A stretch of 64,000 nucleotides of DNA. Origin: Branchiostoma floridae (taxonomy: Eukaryota; Chordata; Leptocardii; Amphioxiformes; Branchiostomatidae). The DNA lies in NCBI RefSeq assembly GCF_000003815.2, contig NC_049987.1, positions 962,589 to 1,026,588 of the forward strand, written 5' to 3'. Below, piece by piece: positions 33,439 through 45,250 of this stretch. The first letter of the stretch is position 1; each line of letters starts with the position of its first letter. Made by a program: the position numbers and the translations under genes. The notes beneath the pieces were generated by a model that worked only from the letters and a program-made list of their open reading frames with translations, was not told the origin of the DNA and did no database searches.

Positions 33439-33808
33439 TTACACCTCCACCTCGTCCGCCCGCCACTGCCTGGACTGGGCCGCTCCCAGCACCACCTCGT
33501 CCGCCCGCCGCTGGCTGGCGAGCCGGGCCGCTTCCAGCACCATCTCGTCCGCCCGCCGCTGCCTGGACTGGGCCGCTCCCAGCACCACCTCGTCCGCCCG
33601 CCGCTGGCTGGCGAGCCGGGCCGCTCCCAGCACCACCTCGTCCGCCCGCCACTGCCTGGACTGGGCCGCTCCCAGCACCACCTCGTCCGCCCGCCACTGC
33701 CTGGACTGGGCCGCTCCCAGCACCACCTCGTCCGCCCGACGCTGCCTGGACTGGGCCGCCCCCAGCACCATCTCGTCCGCCCGCCGCTGCCTGGCCAAAA
33801 CGGAGCCA
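33439..33808 (-). CDS. Arg/Glu repeat exon, gene A
   Basis: The exon begins after an acceptor (CGCCCCCCAG) whose equivalent is kept in the partner copy at 46,712; both exons start with TGGCTCCGTTTTGG. It encodes about seven 15-16-residue repeats of the type RRADEVVLGAAQSRQ, or RRADEVVLGAARLASQ, and ends RADEVEV with TAA at 33,439. The 45/48-bp units keep all three minus frames open. I prefer this frame because the partner gene gives a similar charged pattern in the same register. The helix-favouring, charged composition suggests a coiled coil. A plus-strand frame of 267 residues across it is a GC-rich shadow. No family is recognised. Confidence 0.4.
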
Positions 33809-33930
33809 CTGGGGGGCGAAGGTCAGCGGTGAAGGAGCGGGAGAGAAAGACTCTGCATTCCTGAGAAAAAGACGAAATGACAATACATACGGGTTAGCGT
33901 TTTGTTGTAACATTATATACTGTGGCCCGG

Positions 33931-34170
33931 TCGGGATCGTAGATTCGAAGGAGTTCCCTGTCACTTTGAGCGCCTTCCACTTGGCGGCAAGGTATTTTGG
34001 GTCGGCCTCCTGTCTGGTCTGTAGTACGCTGCAGAGGTGGGTGAGTTGTTTACTACAGAATCCTGGAGGCTTTGAGAGCCACACGGCCATCCCGTTCGAA
34101 CTGCCGTCCACTTCGTCTGACATCAGTTCCTGCGTTACTCCAGCCGAAATCCTCTACTCTTCCTCAGTTT
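33931..34170 (-). CDS. Possible upstream exon of gene A
   Basis: A minus-strand coding-like segment starting MSDEVDGSSNGMAVW, then PPGFCSKQLTHLCSVLQTRQ and KYLAAKWKALK. The W-K-x-L-K helix and spacing recall Myb/SANT-like or MADF-like DNA-binding helices, but the match is weak. Its 3' border is uncertain; a weak GTGACA donor follows KALK. Confidence 0.3.
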
Positions 34171-34509
34171 GGACAACTCCACTTCTTACGTCCAGAAAAT
34201 AGTGTAAAACATGGAAAGAACGTAAGTGCATCCAAGGAAATCAGAAAGCATTATATTATATATGATTAGTAATTATAACTAAACAACAATATTATATGAC
34301 AATTGAGGCGTCTTCCTCCCACCGCCGACTCGTAAAAGGATTGCTTATTGATGCATGCCTTACGATCCATCAGTCGAATCCGGTGTTGTACTATACTCCT
34401 GAAAAAAAAGAAAAGATTATCCAAACTATTCTGGTGGTGCGGCCAAAAGCAGTCACTGATGCAACTGAATATGATTTTGAGGGAATGGATGATCATTATT
34501 ATATTTCAG

Positions 34510-34529
34510 CCATACCATATATGGTATGG
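34510..34529. repeat. Perfect 20-bp palindrome
   Basis: CCATACCATATATGGTATGG is its own reverse complement. It lies just upstream of a (TTTC)n tract at 34,553-34,581. Confidence 0.9.
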
Positions 34530-34599
34530 TGAAATATATTGTATTCGTAATGTTTCTTTCTTTCTTTCTTTCTTTCTTTCTCCTGTCAAATCTTCAATG

Positions 34600-34900
34600 C
34601 GATTCATCTCCGTCGTTCCGTGACCGAATGACCTGAAATTTGGCACAAGGGTAGAGTGGGTCAATACCGAGGTGCTTTTTTCTCATTTTTTTCATATCTG
34701 CCTCTAAAATTATTTCATTGAAGTTTAAAGGTCATGTTTTGACCAAAACGGTATATTGTGGCCCCCTGTTCCCTTGAATTACAATGGAATGACCTTAAAT
34801 TTGGTGTCGATAGGCATTAGATAGTTGGTAAAATGATCCAAGTAAAATTTGGGCATAAACTACTTTACAATGCTTAATTTCAGCGCTTTTCTGAGTTGAA
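34600..34900 (+). repeat. Probable interspersed repeat
   Basis: The non-coding, evenly AT-rich text has landmarks such as GTTCCGTGACCGAATGACC and GACCTGAAATTTGGCACAAGG. A related phrase, GACCTTAAATTTGGTGTCGA, appears within the same block. This looks like a decayed repeat, but the family is not recognised. Confidence 0.35.
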
Positions 34901-37396
34901 ATTGGTTTTCTTTCGGCTTCCTGCCGTGAACTCCAGTGACCCCAGAGCCCACACGTGCCAGGTGCCAGCGGGGAGAGCGAGAGATAATTACTTTATGGAC
35001 GCCAGCCAATCAGCGACGAGAAAGGCGAATGCTAGTTAATATTCATAAGCGGGGCCTTGCAATCCCGTATATACACAAACAGATGCATATTACAGCCTTA
35101 CAGTGGCCATATGGCACCCTGTGCCGGGTTTGAAATTGTAGTTTGCGAGGATTTGGAGTTCAGACAGGGTCATTTGAGCGGTAGCGGACGGTACGCGTGC
35201 ATTGAACGTTAGTGTCGATGAATTTACCAACATTCCGCATGGCACTATCAATCATTTTCGGCAGATTTGGACAAGGAAAATTGGACGGCTTGCGTTTAGT
35301 TTTGATAGGTAAGTTTGACAGTGGCGAGAATGCATGTATTTTTTCCCGAACAAATGTACGGTAGGTACTTCTAGTGTTGTTGTTGTTCTTTTTTGACGTA
35401 AACTTTGTACATTCAAATTGTAAGTAACTTTAAACTGCCAGAGTTTGAGCCCAATAAAACACTGTCAGTACCAGAGTATCACCACTGACCTCCGAAAAGA
35501 AACCCCCGAACAAAGTAGAAACATATATCCTCCAGGTCTCGCAGGCTACGAGCAGGAAATTATAACACTCAGACAAGATTACGTGCGATGGCTGATTGCA
35601 TACAAAGTAAAACAATTTAACAGTGGTATGCAGGGGCATATACTTAACAAAGAATTCGAAGGAAAATGAAATATATAGATAAAGCAAAATCAAATTAACT
35701 TGTTGGTCCTGGGATCTTTCAGAAAAGAAATGAAGCGACAGAGTGGTAAAATTCTTGTAAAATTTCGAGACGTCTCCGTTTATGTAATGGCTCATACAAA
35801 ACAAGAAGAAGATTGAAGTTTTTAGCTTGAAAAAACAACAACACTCCTACTACACAGTACCTGCACCTGACAATTATTAAAACGTATGCCCTACTTGCTT
35901 AAAAAAAAGTTCACTGCAATAATAAATGTACCCACATCACAAGGAGATTATGACGGTACTTAGACCTAGTTATCGAAGTGGAAATTGTTGAATGGCGTCA
36001 TGTAATTTCATGACGAAAATCTTCTGAATGGAAGATGCGTTTTTTTTCACTCTCGGAAAAATAGGAGCTGCCGCAATTCTAAAAACCAATCAGTTATGCA
36101 TAGGCGCTCCTGTGGAAGGTTATATTCTTCCATATGGGCCCGGGGCATATTGGGCAAGCTCTTTTTGACCTGGAATCAATTCACAATATTAGTTCTCTTT
36201 TGGGGATGACTTACATTAAAATATTGCATTTTTGCGCAGGGGTGACTTGGAACAGTCCAATGTTGCGTGGGAATGGGTATGGCTGAAATATGCTGTATTT
36301 GCACCCAAGCAAATGTCGGCCTTTCTAGTTTGATCATTATGATCATAAAAAAAAAACATCGCAGCCGTAGGCTGAATTACCTTATATTTACATGTGAAAA
36401 CTTAAAATTATTGACTAGAAAATTTACAGATAAACACTTGAATGAACGTCTGACCATCGTATTCCCTACAGTCTTATTCCGGTGAGCATTCTGAATGGAC
36501 AGTAGCCGTGAACACAGTGAACGTGTTGGTAAAATTTGTATGGCCATGTATAACATACCATAAATAGTTTTTTTGCTTAATACTGCCTGTCCTAAGATAG
36601 TTACTTTTGATTTTAACTTATTATATATAATAAACAACATTAGTTGTTTTTCGTGAACAAAATACAGAGCATTGACCCCTGTAACTAAAACAACGGGAGC
36701 TAAATGGCTCTCTTGCATCAACTTTATATCCAACAACCATGTAATGTATTCCGTCAAGGAAATAAAATTAATGCACTTTTCTTGCCTATCCCGTGCTTTT
36801 CTTATACCTTACTAGTCTGTTGCTTAAAGAAATTGCTTTTCCCAAACTGCGTATTTCTTCCTAGCTTTGACAGGATACGTCTGGCAAATGCTATCGTATT
36901 CTGACTTTATTCTCTCACTCTTTGGTGCCATATTAGCTTTGCTTTGATTTTGTCTAACTGTTCCACAACAGGCACATCACCGAGCACAACTGCCCTTGCA
37001 GAACCCAACGTTGTCTTCCATCTTTCTTTTTCCCTTGAAAAAATAATGATTAAAGCATTATAGCCTTAATCTATTCGGCTTATGTCTTCAACCATATGTA
37101 AATTAAAAAAAAAGTATAAAAACCGAAAGTTCATTGACATATCTCTAATAAATTTCAAACATTTGGGGCATGCAGAACTGTATCATACCTACCTACCTAG
37201 TTCCTGTATCATATCTAGCAATATTTCACCTACATGGTAGATATCATGATTTGTATGTGCTTGATAGTTCACTCTATTTTGGGAATGATTAAGGCTTGCC
37301 AAAACTTAGTAAACTAGAGTTGGCGAGGGTTACAGACTTAACCTATCCTTCTGTAGTAGCGTAGCCACCATACCCCACCTTTTTGGGGTTTTTGAA
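34901..37396. other. No supported gene
   Basis: Contains a CCAAT-like box near 35,007 and short frames only. A minus-strand 126-residue frame at 36,377-36,757 is AT-rich and without recognisable motifs. Confidence 0.45.
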
Positions 37397-37457
37397 GGGG
37401 GGGGGGGGGGGCATGGGTTTTAAGAGGGTTAAAACCCCCCCCCCCCCCCCCCCCCCC
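37397..37457 (+). repeat. G15 and C23 homopolymers facing each other
   Basis: A run of 15 G (37,397-37,411) is followed 23 bp later by a run of 23 C (37,435-37,457). Together they can form a G/C hairpin, a G-quadruplex on one strand or an i-motif on the other. Confidence 0.9.
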
Positions 37458-38527
37458 ACTGGAGCCAGAATTCTTCTTTCCAATTAACCGGTGAGGTCTA
37501 GACGTAATAGACTTACAGTTTCTACCAAAGTCAGGACAGCCTGCACTGTTTAGGGGCACGGACAGATTGTCGGAGATCAGTAGTAGAGCTTGGAATTACA
37601 TGATGCTGAACGTTTATCACATTTTTACATATGAAGTATATGTATTGCAACTAGCTTTCAAACTTAAACTTGCAAGTAAGATTATATCATATTAGGAATC
37701 AGAGAAATATACTTACCAAGCGCAGCATATGTTCCAGCCAATAGTAGCACCGGCAGTCATTGTCTTTCAGGAAGAAAGTCAAACTTTGTAGCTAAGCTAT
37801 TCTGCTCAGGCGTCCGGGGATTAACTAACAGAACACATTAAGTGTCTTCGTTCAAGAACTGCCACCGGTTCTATTCTTTGCCCCATCGTGCTTCCGGCTG
37901 CTGACGATTCAGATCAACAGTAGAAGCAGGCTTCGCAAAGGCTCGATCGGCATTTTATCGAGCCCACCTTCTTCTTTACGAAGGTACATCGACGGAGTAG
38001 CTTCACTGTATTCGACCACAGCTTCCATGGCCTCAACTCGGTCGTGTGTACCTGACCCTGACTTTCTTGGAGTAAAAGATCTTGATTATGGCGGAAAGGT
38101 ATTTCCATACCACCTGATTCAAGTAGTGCGTGTCCTAGCGGATGAACCGTGGCTGCTGTGTTCTTGTTCTTTACACACACATTATCAATTAATTGCTGTC
38201 CCTCGATAGACATTGCTTGTTCTTGCAGAAAGAAATATCTTATGCAATGACACCTTAGAATTAATTTGGCATTTTTCCATGAAACATTTAGATTGGCTGT
38301 ATAGCTATAAATATGGAATAATTCATCCATAGCTTCAATGGTTTTATGATGAAATGATGCGTTCTCTAAAAATGACAAATTAAATTTCAGTGCAAAACTA
38401 AATAAGAAATGCACTTTTCCAACTCACTTTATTTTTTTGCGCCGAAGTATATCTGATATTATTGGGATGTCAAAATCGCCATTGGTCATTAGTGCAGTGC
38501 GGTAAGGTGTGGCTTGGCGGTACGCCG

Positions 38528-38790
38528 TTGTCTATACGTTTACTGGCGGTAAAGATAACCATCCTCCCTAATTAGAATCTACATCGAATCAAAGTTTATA
38601 GTAACACTTATAGCGTCACATCGCCGTCCATACGTTTACTGGCGGCAGGGATATCCTTACTCCTTAATTAAGATTTGATAACTAGTAAATGGTAGACATA
38701 TATTCTATTGATATTACCAAGATAAACGAAAAATTTGTAGGAACACCCAGGTAGCGTCACATCGCCGCCAATACATTTACTTGCGACAGG
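38528..38790 (+). repeat. Threefold repeat at hAT gene end
   Basis: The motif GCGTCACATCGCCG.C.ATACRTTTACTKGCG occurs near 38,613 and 38,752, with a shorter version near 38,528 (TCTATACGTTTACTGGCGG). The third copy overlaps the last codons and stop of the hAT exon. Confidence 0.75.
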
Positions 38791-39107
38791 AGCATTCTTC
38801 CAGACATCTTCCTCGGAATATGCGACATTGCCCGGAACATCTCAAGGGTCCGGTAGAATTCGAACTGTCCAATTTCTGGCACGTCGATGCCAATCCTCAT
38901 CAGCATGTTTAGATTCTCACCCCTTAGACGTGCTCTACCATTCGTTATTATGCGGTTCTCTACACTGAACCCCCGTTCGTATGGCACGGTGCTCATAGGG
39001 ATGACGCTCACGATATCCAGCAGTTTGGTGGTTTCTGGCAGGTAGTCAGCATGGCGGGAGGACACCATATTTACCAAGTCAGGGAGGATGGTGTCTCGGT
39101 AGTTGTT
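38757..39107 (-). CDS. hAT transposase C-terminal dimerisation exon
   Basis: The exon opens after a CTGTACAG acceptor (start 39,107) and ends with TGA at 38,757. It carries the hAT C-terminal dimerisation pattern: the hydrophobic LLDIVSVIPMSTV, then PYERGFSVENRI, RLRGENLNMLMRI and a terminal FYRTLEMF-type helix. In hAT transposases this region holds the last catalytic Glu and mediates multimerisation. The exon is open throughout, but no N-terminal BED finger or RNase-H half was found nearby on this strand. It is probably a fragment of a decayed or domesticated element. Confidence 0.75.
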   Translation of the reverse strand, partial: NNYRDTILPDLVNMVSSRHADYLPETTKLLDIVSVIPMSTVPYERGFSVENRIITNGRARLRGENLNMLMRIGIDVPEIGQFEFYRTLEMFRAMSHIPRKMSGRMLLSQVNVLAAM

Positions 39108-39699
39108 CTGTACAGTTTATTTGAATGTAGAATAGTCTGTATTCATCTGAGTTGACCACGGGTTCCCGTCCAGCGGGGAATATGTGCTCTAAGATGGCTC
39201 CTAGATCGTCACGACCGAAGCAGGTCTGTTATGCATTGTCCTGCGGCAGGCTTTCTTCAAATACTTTATTTTCTATTGTATCATATTTAGAAGACCCAGC
39301 TGTGAAAATAGCAACACAAAACGATTTAGTAAATGAATCAATGGTGCATGGGTATTGCGGAGGTGGCCGGTAGTAAACAGAGAAAAGAATACAGAAATGA
39401 CTGGTATACAATCCCAGCTAGATACATTCGGTAGACAAAGATTCCAAATCGGAGCGTTGACTAAACGCAATCTGATCAGATACGTAATCAAGACGGTCCC
39501 CACCATGTCTGTTTCTGTCGCGGCGAATTGGAGATTAAAATCCATCGAGAGAAATAGCTTCAGAACCAACTGCACTAAATCAACCAAGTTTCTGTGATGG
39601 CAATTATGTCTAGTTTGCATTTAAAAATTAATGAAGACAATCAATCCATTTTAGAGCCAGTAGTTATACTGTTGACGTTTGCATGAAAAAAACATTTAA

Positions 39700-40810
39700 G
39701 GATTTAATTGAGTAACACTGGACTGGTCCTGGGTAAGGATGAATATCGCCGGATCTTTGGCAGACGATGGATGTTGACAAAATTCTCAAAGGGCAAGGTT
39801 AATGAGGGCCCGTCGTGTAATGTGGGTGTGAGCTGGGGAGACTTGCAACACCGGATACTTTTGAAATCTTTGCACCGGGATACTGTGCAATTCATTACCA
39901 GTTCTGTGTCGGTAAACACACGACAAAGCAGATGTAAGCTAACGAACCAAACTTCTAAAAATCTCAAGGCCTGTCCTTCTTTTTTTTCATCGTTGAAGGA
40001 AACCACTACGCCCTGCCTACCGAAGTTATCGTAGATCGTGTCCCTCTCCTTCTCGGACAGTGTGCACCATGTGTCCCGGTGTGTTCTGAATTGTCAAAGT
40101 CGTTTGTCAGCTTGTATTAACCAATGTTGGTGGTAGGTCTTTTGATATTCTGGTACTGACATTGGACTACTTTAGATAGTTTCTGCGCGATTCTAAGTAG
40201 AGGCTGAGGTTTCCATCCCACGGAAACTTTTAGGACATGATTGGCAGATTCATCATTGTTTGACCAATTGGTTATTAAGTCTGTACGTCAGGTATTGTAG
40301 GTAAACAACTTATTCCTTAAAGTAACGACAGAAGTTCCCTGTATTTGCGAGCTCCTCTGTATGGTGAAGACTCTCCTCCTAGAGTACCCTGCTGGTCGCT
40401 GCAGTTAAGCAGTTCTTGCCACAGATTGCATCGATGACCGGTCATCTTGCGACATCACTCATGCCAACTTTATGTTGCAGATCTAGATGTTCTAAACAGT
40501 TTTTACGGATATGCCGATGGCTGTAGAGCTGGTGACATCCGGGTCATGCTCTTGCTGTCCGAAGAGCTCTTTCGTTGTCGCTGCCAACCACTGGCATAGA
40601 TGGAGGGCAGTGTAACTTACTACGGATGTGGTCAAAGAACACACTGTTGTCTACGCCCCCCTTCCCCTTGGACTTACATTTGGCCATAGAAAATGGGATG
40701 CTCTCCAGTGTATTTGCGCACTACAGCTTGGTGTTTAAAGTTTGTCATCGTCATGTGAAATAGTCCAAAAGTCCAAAAGTTTGAAAGTCTTGTCGAATCC
40801 CAGCACCGTG
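39700..40810 (-). pseudogene. MULE-like transposase remnant
   Basis: Minus-strand coding-like pieces in different frames. FFDHIRSKLHCPPSMPVVGSD is followed by NERALRTAR and HIRKNCLEHLDLQHKVGMSD (about 40,450-40,660). The GSDNE placed before an H-x-x-x-NCLEHL helix resembles the second catalytic Asp region of MULE-type transposases. Then come ICGKNCLTAATS (about 40,400) and TWCTLSEKERDTIYDNFGRQG (about 40,000-40,080). Stops and frameshifts separate them. The superfamily call rests on motif order only. Confidence 0.45.
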
Positions 40811-41037
40811 TTTTCGGCATGAGTGCTGGAACTGACCAAATAAATCGCTTTAAATCTTGTATCTTTTTATCTGTATAAAGGATGACAGCTGTTTCCTATA
40901 AGAATGAACATGGAAGAATTGAATAAACAACAGGTTTATACATCACAAAATATGATAAGCATTTAGAGAAGCTATACAATATACTACTGGATGTATCTTC
41001 AATGATTTGTATTAGTCATTGTGTAAAAAATTACTTT

Positions 41038-43780
41038 CAGTTTTCAGTTTTATTTATTTTACCAGGAATACATCTCAGGTCAGCGTTGACCTGTTTTTCA
41101 GACAATCCTGGGCACATGCGCATACATAAAAACAACACAATAACAATAAATAACAACATACTGTAAAAATAGCATTACTAAGCCATTAGATGTAATTGGC
41201 GCCTAAATGTCCTGAACTTCATCATGCTTCGTGTTTCATGAGAAAGCTCGTTCCACAGCTGCACACCGTAGTACTGCAGACTCCCGCGAAACGACGTCAC
41301 TCTGACATGTGGCAACTGAAGCAAGTGGGGGTCATAGTCCCGTAACCGTCTAGACGCTGCACGTGTGTTGACCCTTAGGGTCGGGGTTGACATCCATCGG
41401 AATAATGTGGACATATACGATGGTGCTCTTCCCTGGACTGACTTGAAAACTGTAGTAAGAGAGACCGTTTCCAACCGTTTACGCACAGACTCCAGCCCTG
41501 CAGCAGTTAGCAAGGTGTGAACTGGGACATGATCTTGAAGTCTGTATCCTGTAATCAGTCTTGCCGCTCTGTTCAACAGTCTGTCAAGTTTTGCGGTTTG
41601 TCCTTTATTGCACTGAATGAGACTCGGTAGCCACGCGGTGGCGCAGTAGTCAAGGTGAGACAACGACAGAGTTTGGCACATGGTCTGTAGAATTTCCGTA
41701 GAGACAAAACCTTTGGCCCGCCACATTGCACCGAGACCACCAAGGATTTTCTTCATCACCTAACCAGCGTGTGAAGTCCACAGGAGAGATGGACCAAGTG
41801 TGACCCCCAAGTATGTAAACGATTGAACTTGTTCATACACGTTTACACCATCTGTTATATTGACAGACCGACCAGTATGTCTTAGTTTTTGTGGGAGACC
41901 AAATAACATTGATTTGGTTTTGTCCGGGTGCGGTAGCAGCTTGTTTTCTTTCAGCCAGTTTGCTACTCTCTTCATGTCACTGGAGATTGTCTCTTCGCAC
42001 TCTTTTACTGAAGATGCCGAGTAGTAAAGAATGGTATCATCGGCATACAAGTGGATACTGGATTTCTCTATGACATTAGGTAGGTCATTTACATATATGC
42101 AGAATAACAAGGGGCCCAGGACACTTCCCTGGGGAACCCCGCAGGTGACCAGAGCTTTTGTAGAGTTTTGACCCTGGATCTGCGTGCACTGGAACCGGTC
42201 TGAGAGGTAGGATGTGAACCATTTTGTAGCGTCACTATCAAAACCCAGCTTCTTGAATTTGCGCAGTAGAATATTGTGGTTAACAGTATCAAAGGCCTTC
42301 CTTAAATCCAGGAAAAGCGCAACCGTGACCTTGATACTGTTAAACGCACACTTATAATCCTCAACAATCGTCTGGACTGCAGTCGCTGTGCTATGATACT
42401 TTCTAAACCCGCTTTGATGTTCTGTGAGAAGATCGTTCCTGGCCAAGAAGCACTATGCTTGGTAGGACACAAGTTTTTCCATCACCTTGGACGTGACACT
42501 TAGCACAGATACTGGTCTATAATTGGCAACGTTAGCTCGTGTTCCGGACTTGTGTATTGGTGAGATCTGCGCCTCCTTCCACTCAGTTGGGACTTCTCCA
42601 GTGGAGAGTGACAGATTAAAAATGTGCGTAAGTGGCTTCACTATCACAGGGGCGGAGTCTTTAATAAGTCTGGAGGGGAGTTTGTCCATCCCTGTCGCTT
42701 TCTTTGTTTTTAGCCTCTGGAGTTCATTTAGTACAGTAACTTCATCGACGGATTCAAAGCTGAACGTCTTCGTCGGCTCAGGGATGTCACGAAGGGGGTC
42801 CTCCTGAGAAGCTGGCATCCCATCAACAAGTCTTGTCGCACAGGACGTAACATATTCATTGAAGTCCTGTGCTATCTCGCAGGGAGAAGATGTTGTGGTG
42901 TTGTCAGCACGCTCCAAGTGACGATTGATGATTTTCCACATAACGGATTGGTTACCCTTAGCTTCTGTCACAGCTTGGGCAAAATGACTTTTCTTCTCCT
43001 TCCTGATGACAGAAGTTGCCTGGTTCCGGAGAGATCGGTAGATCTCCTAGTCTTTAACATCCCTGGTTTTAATGGCTTTTCGTCTGGCCGCGTCTCGACG
43101 GCCCATTATGTTTTTCACTCTGTCTGTCAACCATGGAGCAGTGTGATTGTTTGCCCGCACTGTTTTGTTGCGAAGAGGTGCATGCTCATCGGCGACACTC
43201 AGAAAAATGTCTTTAAAGGCGTTCCAGGCCTATGTGACATCAAAGCAGTCGAGCACTGTGCCCCATCTAGCTGACTTCAGACTGTCGATGAAGGGTTGCT
43301 GGTTGTACTGCTTGTATGACCTGTACTCACACCGCCGAGCAGCACCGGCCACTCTCCCAGCTTTAGCACATGTCATGATCAGGTTGTGATCAGAAGGCCC
43401 CAAGGCCACACTTGCACTAGACTTGTACTTGTCCGGGTTCGATACAAATATGTTGTCGATGCATGACTCGGAAGTCTCTGTGATGCGGGTAGGCTGGCGT
43501 ATGACAGGGTCCAGCTGGTATAGACCCATTAAGAATTCCACCGACGACATTGAATGAGTAGAGTTCAGCAGGTCAGAATTAAAGTCCCCCATGATAGCAA
43601 TATCCGCATTCTCTTTTTCTGCAATCTGACTGAGATTGTGAACAAGTGATTCAGCAGAGTCTCTCCAGTCAGGTCCAGAGTTAGGTGGTCGGTAAACGCA
43701 AGCCAGCAGAGTCTTTCTCACCTTCTCCGGTTTGATCTCGACACAACCACACTTCTTTGGACGCATGCATTTATTTTTAA
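41038..43780 (-). mobile_element. 5'-truncated CR1/L2-like LINE
   Basis: Non-LTR retrotransposon on the minus strand. It begins inside the endonuclease domain near 43,780 and ends with AATAAATAAAACTGAAAACTGAAA near 41,038. A 3'-UTR stem-loop (CAGGTCA / TGACCTG, 41,076-41,093) precedes the tail, as is common in CR1/L2-type elements. No clear target-site duplication was found. All coding is in one frame, without frameshifts, but with four TAG codons. Confidence 0.9.
41178..43766 (-). pseudogene. LINE endonuclease/reverse transcriptase ORF2
   Basis: One reading frame, 43,766 to 41,178. The endonuclease part shows CVYRPPNS, MGDFNSD, SCIDNIFVS and GPSDHN. The linker contains a YRSLRNQATSVIRKEKK segment. 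The reverse transcriptase shows KATGMDKLPSRL, ISPIHKSGTRANVANYRPVS, HQSGFRKYHSTA, LFLDLRKAFDTVNH, GVPQGSVLGPLLF and the catalytic YADD (LYADDTILYY). The C-terminal segment has LSHLDYCATAWLP and WNELSHETRSM and ends LHLMA. Stops at 43,230, 43,047, 42,453 and 41,760 are all TAG. The N-terminal third of the endonuclease is missing. The enzyme would copy its own RNA at a nicked target; this copy is inactive. Confidence 0.9.
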
Positions 43781-43849
43781 ACCAGTAGGGTATGGATGTA
43801 GAATTAAAGTTATGATTGAAGAAACACGGTGTCCTACCTCTGACGTTCC

Positions 43850-45250
43850 TATATGACTTGCCTTATTGACCTTGATGACCTGGCGTGCAAATGGATGGTC
43901 ATCTGGTGTCTCCAGCTGCTGCTCATGGTCGGAAACATTCTGTCCGGAGCCAGGTAGTGAACCACGCCTCTTTCTGGCCTTCAAGTACCGCTTGTTGTTC
44001 ACCTGCTTCATGTTTGTAGGTTGCTCTTTAAGCAGGAGTTGCGCCTACAGGGTACGGTATGCCATGCTTGGCACAACATACCGAGCTGTAGCCCCTATAA
44101 AAATTGACAAAACAGGGTTTACGGCATATCCTCTTTCTGTTAGAATTCTTGAATTATCTACAAAACTTGTATCAATATTTTCTTTATCACAATGAAAAAC
44201 ACACACACAGATGACTAGTCTGTATACCGCCTTGAAAGTTTGCAAATCTATGGGCAGTTGAATATCGGCATATCATGCCAGTTGCATCATGTATCGATCT
44301 AAACATATTATCAGTTCTAGCTAAAATTTCATAAATGTAAATGTTAATGTGTGACATTTCACAACAATCACAATCATCACACATTTAATAGCTAAACCTA
44401 CCAATTTTTCCATTGTTTTCCATAAAAAGAGTCTGGATCATTTGACTTTCCATGTGGTTGTTTGAACCATTGACACTCTTCTCGGGCATGGTTCTGACGC
44501 TTTGATGTGCTGTAGTTACGCTGCAGTTCTAAAATTCCCTCCCAATGTGCATGACGTTTCAGTGTTACGACTGCGATAGTGGGTCTTTTGAACACCGTGA
44601 AGTCATTTACTGTCCTTTGTTACTATTTGTCTGGATCAGCCATTGTAACAAGATCAGTGTTTTAGATGATGCCCCCCGCGTCCATGAGTCACCACACAGC
44701 TCGCTCTTCTTCTCCACTAGACTTCGGACATGCTTGCCACGTTGATAACACTGAAGGCGACGTCCTCTTCTGTCGATAAGTGGGTAGCTTTTCAACTTGC
44801 CCTGAAATATGTAGAGTAGTGATCAGTCTCTCTAAGAACATAGGTCCCCTGGGCACTGGCAAGCCACCCTAGGCAGTTGGTCTGGGCAAAGTAGTAGGAT
44901 CCACCCATGCATGTCCTGTTCACGCATATGATATGCTTCACACATGCTATCCTCTCTTTTTTCGGTGTTGGGTCCGACAGAAAAACACAAATCACCTTCA
45001 GTCGATGGAGTTCGCCCGTTGTTTTTCCTGCAATCTTCCGATGCGTTCCCCACGAATGTCGGCTATGTATCGGTTTCCTACCGCTTAGGTCACGTGGCAC
45101 CAACAGAGTGTACTTGTCCTGATTAGCAAATAGTGTCGCAATATTTCCTTTCGCATTCGTACATTCGTGCATATGTAAGTATTGTAGGACAATATTATTT
45201 ATTCCGTTCAGTGTTTTTTCATAGTACTTGACAAATAATTTTGCCTTCAA
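43850..45250 (-). other. Unassigned minus-strand coding-like frames upstream of LINE
   Basis: Three partly overlapping segments look coding. The frame 44,792-45,250 includes FANQDKYTLLVPRDLSGRKP and GGSYYFAQTNCLGWLA. A segment from an acceptor (ATATTTCAG) at 44,801 reads GKLKSYPLIDRRGRRLQCYQ to a stop at 44,607. Another ends at a GTAGGT donor near 44,398 (QWFKQPHGKSNDPDSFYG). A further Lys/Arg-rich piece at 43,860-44,011 starts MKQVNNKRYLKARKRRGS. No domain is recognised. They may be exons of one gene into which the LINE inserted downstream. Confidence 0.3.

Noticed and set aside
33399-34202. Plus-strand 267-residue Pro/Ala-rich frame
   Set aside because: GC-rich shadow of the minus-strand repeat exon; the acceptor conserved with gene B supports the minus strand.
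37397-37457. Telomere-like or assembly-join signal
   Set aside because: No TTAGGG array is present; the runs are simple homopolymers similar to others in the window.
37914-38414. 166-residue minus-strand frame
   Set aside because: No domain; another minus frame in the same place looks equally coding-like, and no clear splice acceptor was found.
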